The notes beneath the pieces were generated by a model, which saw only the letters and a list, made by a program, of their open reading frames with translations, ran no database searches and was not told the DNA's origin. This document shows, piece by piece, positions 24,029 to 28,728 of a stretch of 28,728 bases of DNA. Position numbers and translations under genes: made by a program. Source of the stretch: Bacteroidetes bacterium UBA3022 (GTDB lineage Bacteria; Bacteroidota; Bacteroidia; Chitinophagales; BACL12); contig DDYY01000027.1 in the NCBI GenBank assembly GCA_002346225.1, positions 1,826 through 30,553 on the forward strand, in the 5' to 3' direction. Within the stretch, counting starts at the first letter, position 1; each line of letters starts with the position of its first letter.

Positions 24029-26059
24029 TTAGTTCATTGCAGGCAAATTACTGTAGCGCCGGGCGTAATCCATCATCTGACGGGTAAAGTTGTCCGGATA
24101 TTCCACTACCACATCGATAATATTACCGTCAGCATCCATGACAGGATTTAACCTCGGATTGATAAAACCTCCGTAAGGTGCACTGCTGAGCTTAGCACTT
24201 CTGTTCAGTACTTCCTTGTGAATAGCCGGGTCTACTTTTACGCCGTAGTTCTCCACCAATGCTTTCCCTGCAGCATAATCTCCTTCTGACTTGATACGCT
24301 GGATCTCCCGCAGCAACTCACCGAAAAGGGTGCGTAACTTGGCATAGTCGTTGACTACAAAGTAGGTCTTTCCATTCACCACTTTTTTCTCAATGACATT
24401 GTCTTTCTTACCTTTTTCATAGCACCACTGGGCAATCATCTGCCTGTTGCGCATATGCGACTCTTCTACCACAGCGCCCAGCTCCAGGCGACGTAATTGC
24501 AACATCATGCCATTGCGTATATAACCATCGTATTCTGCCATACCTACTTCCAGGCTGGGAATAAGCCCCAGTTCAATCAATTTTTCGTCGTATATGTAAT
24601 AGAGGGCCACAAGGTCAGCACGTCCCTCTTCCAGGGTGGAAGCGTAGTTCTTCAGGGTTTCTTTAGGGGTTCCTACGCCGGGGTTAATCTGACCGGAAGC
24701 ATGACCAATAACCTCATGCATAGCAGTGTGCAGTTTGCCGGCAAGCTGGCCGTATTTCTTACTACGCTCAATTTCTTCCTTCGTGTAGGCGAATTCCTTC
24801 AGCAGTCCTGAACTTCCGGCGTTGTTGTATGCCTCTACTATATTACCCAGACTTACACTCTTGGAGCCATGTGCCGCGCGAATCCAGTTCGCATTGGGCA
24901 GGTTAACGCCAATGGGGGTGGAAGGGGAGGCATCGCCTGATTCACCTGCTACGTTCACTACCTTATACGATACACCTACCACTTTTTTCTTTTTGTGTGC
25001 ATCCTGAATAGGACTTTTATCTTCAAACCATTGAACGTTGTCGGCCATCACCTTCATTTGAGCGGATGCTTCAAAATCATTGATTTCTACAATTGATTCA
25101 TAAGAACCTCTGTATCCCAGCGGGTCATTGTACACCTCAATAAAGGAATTGATGTAATCAATATCGCCATCTGTGGCTTCTGACCAGGCAATGTTATAGG
25201 CATCCCAGGTAGCGAGGTCGCCGGTCTTATAGTAGTCGATCAGCAGTTTTAATGCATTGGCTTGTGCCGGGTTTTCAGCAACACCTACTGCTTTATCGAG
25301 CCAGTAAATAATTTGTTCAATGGCAGTGCCATACATACCGTCCACATGCCAAACGCGCTCTTCCAGACCTTTATCTGTCTTAACTAATTTGCTGTTCAGA
25401 CCATAACTAATGGGCTTGGAAGCTTTTTTATCAATGCGTGCCTGATAAAATTCCAGGGCTTCCTGTTCACTGATATCATCGTCATAGAAATTCGTTGCTG
25501 AGGAAAGCAGGAGATCTTTATTCGAGTCCAGCGATACCTTTTTCGGTGCTATAGCAGGATCGAAGATAGCCTGCACCACTTCCGGGTCTACCCATGTATT
25601 GGTTTCCATCATCAGAAATTCGAAGTAATCCTGGCTAAATCCGGGCTGAATCTTATCCATGGAATAATGGTGATGAATCCCATTGCTGAACCATACGCGT
25701 TTGGTGTAAACCATAAAAGCTTCCCAGTCCTTTCCGCTTCTTGCTCCTGTATAATTCGCCACAATATGCTCCAGCGCATGGCGAATGGATAGGTTGTATT
25801 TGTAATTCTGGTCGTAGATGATATCCCTTCCGGCATAACCGGCTTCGGTCAAATAGTAAACCAGTTTTTTCTGGTCTGTTGTCAGCATGTCCCATCCGTT
25901 AATCTGATAACGCAGAATAGAGAGGTCTGCAAACTGGTCCACCTTTACTTGAAATGAACCGGATCCGGTCTGGTCATTATGCAGTGCAGCCTGTTGCTCC
26001 TGTGCAAATAGCAAGGCAGGTAAAACGGCCGTAATGACACTTAACATGTACTTATTCAT
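24029..26059 (-). CDS. Dipeptidyl peptidase III-type metallopeptidase (family M49), exported
   Basis: The 676-residue protein has a signal peptide (residues 1-19, ending LLFAQ) and the M49 zinc motif HEVIGH at 448-453 (HEXXXH), with the second motif as EEGRAD at 477-482, where the glutamate completes the zinc site. M49 enzymes remove dipeptides from the N-terminus of oligopeptides. A signal peptide places this one outside the cytoplasm, which suits uptake of peptide nutrients. There is no lipobox. The gene is divergent from the phosphate transporter gene with 181 bases between the starts, and it ends at an intrinsic terminator, so it is probably monocistronic. TACCTTTA at 26095-26088 is a one-mismatch -7 element 28 bases before the start. 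Confidence 0.93.
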   Translation of the reverse strand: MNKYMLSVITAVLPALLFAQEQQAALHNDQTGSGSFQVKVDQFADLSILRYQINGWDMLTTDQKKLVYYLTEAGYAGRDIIYDQNYKYNLSIRHALEHIVANYTGARSGKDWEAFMVYTKRVWFSNGIHHHYSMDKIQPGFSQDYFEFLMMETNTWVDPEVVQAIFDPAIAPKKVSLDSNKDLLLSSATNFYDDDISEQEALEFYQARIDKKASKPISYGLNSKLVKTDKGLEERVWHVDGMYGTAIEQIIYWLDKAVGVAENPAQANALKLLIDYYKTGDLATWDAYNIAWSEATDGDIDYINSFIEVYNDPLGYRGSYESIVEINDFEASAQMKVMADNVQWFEDKSPIQDAHKKKKVVGVSYKVVNVAGESGDASPSTPIGVNLPNANWIRAAHGSKSVSLGNIVEAYNNAGSSGLLKEFAYTKEEIERSKKYGQLAGKLHTAMHEVIGHASGQINPGVGTPKETLKNYASTLEEGRADLVALYYIYDEKLIELGLIPSLEVGMAEYDGYIRNGMMLQLRRLELGAVVEESHMRNRQMIAQWCYEKGKKDNVIEKKVVNGKTYFVVNDYAKLRTLFGELLREIQRIKSEGDYAAGKALVENYGVKVDPAIHKEVLNRSAKLSSAPYGGFINPRLNPVMDADGNIIDVVVEYPDNFTRQMMDYARRYSNLPAMN

Positions 26060-26240
26060 AGTTGCGAATTCTGTTGATTTAATGCGCTAAAGGTACATAT
26101 TCACGGGCGAAAGGCCTATGATATTCAATAAAATAGTAGCAGACAACGACCTGATTTGCAACTAATAGTTTACAATTAATTAAGACAAAATTAAATTTAG
26201 GTAACCGCTCTCCTCAATAATGCTTTATTCCTTTGTTGCC

Positions 26241-28457
26241 ATGGAAGCAGGGACGGTGTATCTCATTTTTTTAGTGGTGCTTTTCCTGCTGGCAATTTCC
26301 GACCTGATTGTCGGCGTGAGCAATGACGCCGTTAATTTCCTCAACTCCGCTATTGGCTCCCAGGTCGCCTCCCGTCGTGTAATCATGGGGGTGGCAGCAG
26401 CAGGTATTGCCATCGGGGCCACCTTTTCATCCGGTATGATGGAAGTAGCCAGGAAAGGAATTTTCAACCCGGGCATGTTCATGTTCGATGAAATCATGAT
26501 TGTATTTGTCGCAGTTATGCTGACAGATATTCTGCTGCTGGATTTCTTTAACACCTTCGGACTGCCAACCAGTACAACTGTTAGCATAGTATTCGAACTC
26601 CTGGGTGCCGCAACAGCTGTCGCTGCCTATAAGATTGTTACCACAGGGGAGAGCTGGGCATCCCTGCCGGACTATATCAATCAGGATCAGGCACTTTTCA
26701 TTATATCCGGAATTTTCGTTTCTGTATTCGTAGCGTTTATAGTAGGTATGTTGGTACAATACCTCACCAGAATGATGTTCACTTTCGACTATGATGCCAG
26801 ACTTCGGAAATACGGAGGTGTTTTTGGAGGCATAGCCATCACCCTCATTACAGATTTTATCTTATTGAAGGGAGCCAAGGGTACTTCATTCTTAAATGCT
26901 GAAACCATTGCTTATCTGGAGGAAAACACACTGATGATAAGTGGTATAGGCCTAGTAGTATGGACCATCATTTGCCAGCTGCTGGTGACGGTGTGGAGGG
27001 TGAATATTCTGAAATTTATTGTTCTGATAGGCACTTTTGCCTTAGCCATGGCATTTGCCGGTAATGATCTGGTGAATTTTATTGGTGTTCCCATTGCCGG
27101 ATTGATATCCTATCAAAATTGGGTGGCCTCTGGTTCGGCGCCTGAAGCATTTTCCATGGCTTTTCTTTCGGAAAGCGTGCGCACGGAAACCTACCTACTG
27201 GTTATCGCAGGGGCCGTAATGACATTGACGCTTATTTTTTCGAGAAAAGCACGCTCTGTCACTGCCACCCAGGTAGATTTAGGTCGCCAGGGAATGGGCT
27301 CTGAACGGTTTAAACCCAGCCTGCTTTCCCGTGCTATCGTAGGTGGTTCACTATTCCTGGGAAGTGCCGGAAGAATGTTGATTCCTACGTCCATCTACGA
27401 TTCGATTGAAAAACGCTTTAAAATGCTGGACGTAGAGGATAAAATCCAGCAGAATAAACCTGCCTTTGACCTGGTGAGAGCTTCCGTGAATCTCATGGTG
27501 GCTGCGGTTCTAATAGCCTTCGCCACTTCCCTCCAACTGCCCCTGTCCACCACCTATGTGAGTTTCATGGTGGCCATGGGTGCGTCGCTTTCCGACAGGG
27601 CATGGAACAGAGATAGCGCTGTATACAGGGTTGCAGGCGTAGTGAATGTCATTGGAGGCTGGTTCTTTACCGCCATTATTGCATTTTCCGCCTCGGCACT
27701 GATGGCTATCTTACTGGCTAATACAGGCATATGGGGTTTATTGGGACTGGTAGTAGTGGTGGTGGCTATTATCATAAGAAGTTCCATGTTGCACAGGAAA
27801 CTGGAAGCCTCGCGTTCTAAAGAACTGGAGCGAGTGCTGGATAAACAGGATATCTTGCTGGATGAACTTAAAGAGGAAACATCGATGTATGTCGAGAATA
27901 CCCTCCAAATGCTCTCCAGTCTGGTCAATGGGCTTTACGAGAGCCTGCGGACGGAGAAACTAGGCAGTTTAAAAGCGGATAAAAAAGAATTGCAAAAACT
28001 CCGCCTGCAAATAGAAGAAGTGCAGAGCTCGCTGTACGTTCGGATTCAAAAAATAGAGGCCAGCGACGATATTGGTGTAGAATACCTGGGACTCCTCAAT
28101 AGCCTTCAGAACATCCTGCAAGGGGCAGATCTCATGGTAGCATTGGTCAGGACCCATATTAAAAATTACCACCTTTCACTTGATGAAGTGCATCTGAATG
28201 CTATTCATTCCGTCATAAGCTTATTCAAAGCCTACATCAAGGACAGTAGTCAGGTGGTGAATCAATCAACCTCCAATCCATTGCCTGTATTATTCACTGC
28301 CGAAATCAATCAGGTATTGAAGGAAGAGGTTTCCCGTGTTAAAGGGAAAAACAGCAACTTCAGAAACTCCATGCTCATTACTTCCTTATTAATGGAATTG
28401 AAGGAAGTAGGACACAACACACATGAAATGCTGGCAAGGTACAGGATGCTGAAATAG
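26241..28457 (+). CDS. PiT-family inorganic phosphate transporter with C-terminal PhoU-like domain
   Basis: The protein of 738 residues has two copies of the PiT signature: GVSNDAVNFLNSAIGS (25-40) and AGNDLVNFIGVPIAG with N275-D276. Multiple membrane helices occupy residues about 5-510. Residues about 516-738 are helical, charged and cytoplasmic, resembling PhoU/DUF47. PiT carriers take up phosphate (with metal cations) by proton or sodium symport; the attached PhoU-like tail may regulate this. The ATG at 26241 (MEAGTVYLIF) fits family N-termini better than the in-frame ATG at 26220 (MLYSFVAM). Confidence 0.92.
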   Translation: MEAGTVYLIFLVVLFLLAISDLIVGVSNDAVNFLNSAIGSQVASRRVIMGVAAAGIAIGATFSSGMMEVARKGIFNPGMFMFDEIMIVFVAVMLTDILLLDFFNTFGLPTSTTVSIVFELLGAATAVAAYKIVTTGESWASLPDYINQDQALFIISGIFVSVFVAFIVGMLVQYLTRMMFTFDYDARLRKYGGVFGGIAITLITDFILLKGAKGTSFLNAETIAYLEENTLMISGIGLVVWTIICQLLVTVWRVNILKFIVLIGTFALAMAFAGNDLVNFIGVPIAGLISYQNWVASGSAPEAFSMAFLSESVRTETYLLVIAGAVMTLTLIFSRKARSVTATQVDLGRQGMGSERFKPSLLSRAIVGGSLFLGSAGRMLIPTSIYDSIEKRFKMLDVEDKIQQNKPAFDLVRASVNLMVAAVLIAFATSLQLPLSTTYVSFMVAMGASLSDRAWNRDSAVYRVAGVVNVIGGWFFTAIIAFSASALMAILLANTGIWGLLGLVVVVVAIIIRSSMLHRKLEASRSKELERVLDKQDILLDELKEETSMYVENTLQMLSSLVNGLYESLRTEKLGSLKADKKELQKLRLQIEEVQSSLYVRIQKIEASDDIGVEYLGLLNSLQNILQGADLMVALVRTHIKNYHLSLDEVHLNAIHSVISLFKAYIKDSSQVVNQSTSNPLPVLFTAEINQVLKEEVSRVKGKNSNFRNSMLITSLLMELKEVGHNTHEMLARYRMLK

Positions 28458-28481
28458 TCTATAGGGTTTGTAGATTTATCT

Positions 28482-28489
28482 TATTTTCG
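28482..28489 (+). promoter_or_regulatory. Candidate -7 element TATTTTCG before the Rrf2 regulator
   Basis: TATTTTCG is one mismatch from TAnnTTTG and ends 7 bases before the ATG at 28497. The same octamer occurs at 7325-7332, 17 bases before the TTG start of the DoxX-like gene. Confidence 0.3.
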
Positions 28490-28496
28490 TCCTGCT

Positions 28497-28728
28497 ATGC
28501 TATCGAAAAAAGCAAAATATGCCATCAATGCCCTGGTAAGTATTGCCTCCAATCAGCAGGATGGTCCGCAGTTAATCAGCGATATAGCGCAGGAGGCCAA
28601 CGTTCCCAAGAAGTTCCTGGAAACAATTCTACTGGATCTAAAGAAGGCCGGCATCCTTGCCAGCAAAAGAGGAAAAGGAGGGGGGTATTATCTGCTCCGC
28701 CATCCTAAGGACATTAATATGGCTGAGG
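28497..28728 (+). CDS. Rrf2-family transcriptional regulator, 5' part
   Basis: 77 codons are visible before the right edge. The sequence MLSKKAKYAINALVSIA, then LISDIAQEANVPKKFLETI and a glycine-rich wing SKRGKGGGYYLL, are the winged-helix features of Rrf2 proteins (IscR, CymR, RsrR and others). Many Rrf2 proteins sense an Fe-S cluster through three cysteines near residues 90-105, or bind cysteine-related partners; that region is outside the window, so the type cannot be decided. It lies 39 bases after the phosphate transporter gene. Confidence 0.88.
   Translation, partial: MLSKKAKYAINALVSIASNQQDGPQLISDIAQEANVPKKFLETILLDLKKAGILASKRGKGGGYYLLRHPKDINMAE

Noticed and set aside
1..28728. CRISPR arrays, tRNA genes, insertion sequences
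   Set aside because: No regularly spaced repeats, cloverleaf-like segments, transposase genes or terminal inverted repeats were seen on reading the window.

Overview
The window reads as chromosome from a member of the Bacteroidota, probably of the Chitinophagales/Saprospiria type. The evidence is the gene content (TAnnTTTG-type -7 elements close to start codons, a PorT-like barrel, secreted dipeptidyl peptidase III, a PiT carrier with a PhoU-like tail, a RecQ of about 630 residues, multidomain secreted proteins with CARDB/MAM/Fn3-like modules). Genus cannot be named from sequence alone. I see no rRNA, tRNA, CRISPR array, insertion sequence or phage gene. Nearly all of the window is dense coding sequence.

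Layout. 1-2940 (-): 5' part of a very large secreted protein that runs off the left edge. 3243-4625 (+): sigma-54 activator-type response regulator, convergent with 4643-7204 (-), a hybrid sensor kinase carrying HisKA, HATPase, REC and Hpt modules; together they look like one phosphorelay. 7350-8780 (+): DoxX-like membrane protein with a His-rich extracytoplasmic tail. 8826-15285 (+): a packed operon of a CCG-type Fe-S protein, an APS-reductase-type CysH, an NAD-dependent epimerase, RecQ and two GT-B glycosyltransferases, with start/stop codons abutting or overlapping at every junction. 15236-17849 (-): FtsE, a PhoD-like phosphatase and a DUF547 protein, apparently separately transcribed. 17933-19563 (+): hotdog thioesterase overlapping by one base with a membrane histidine kinase. 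19636-19848 (+): small Cys-rich lipoprotein. 19845-21544 (-): DUF3137-like protein and a LOG-family protein. 21673-22230 (+): small outer-membrane barrel. 22215-26059 (-): LpxL-like acyltransferase, prohibitin and DPP III. 26241-28457 (+): PiT-PhoU phosphate transporter. 28497-28728 (+): start of an Rrf2 regulator.

Two intrinsic terminators are clear (17030-17063 and 23975-24003, both acting on minus-strand transcripts), each placed within about 30 bases of the next start codon. Four genes have an exact TAnnTTTG element at a distance of 6-22 bases from the start, and several more have one-mismatch versions.

I did not find a clear-cut new defence or mobile system. The most unusual material is the mixed redox/RecQ/glycosyltransferase operon, the thioesterase-kinase coupling, the DoxX/His-rich fusion and the complete His-Asp-His relay facing a sigma-54 activator.
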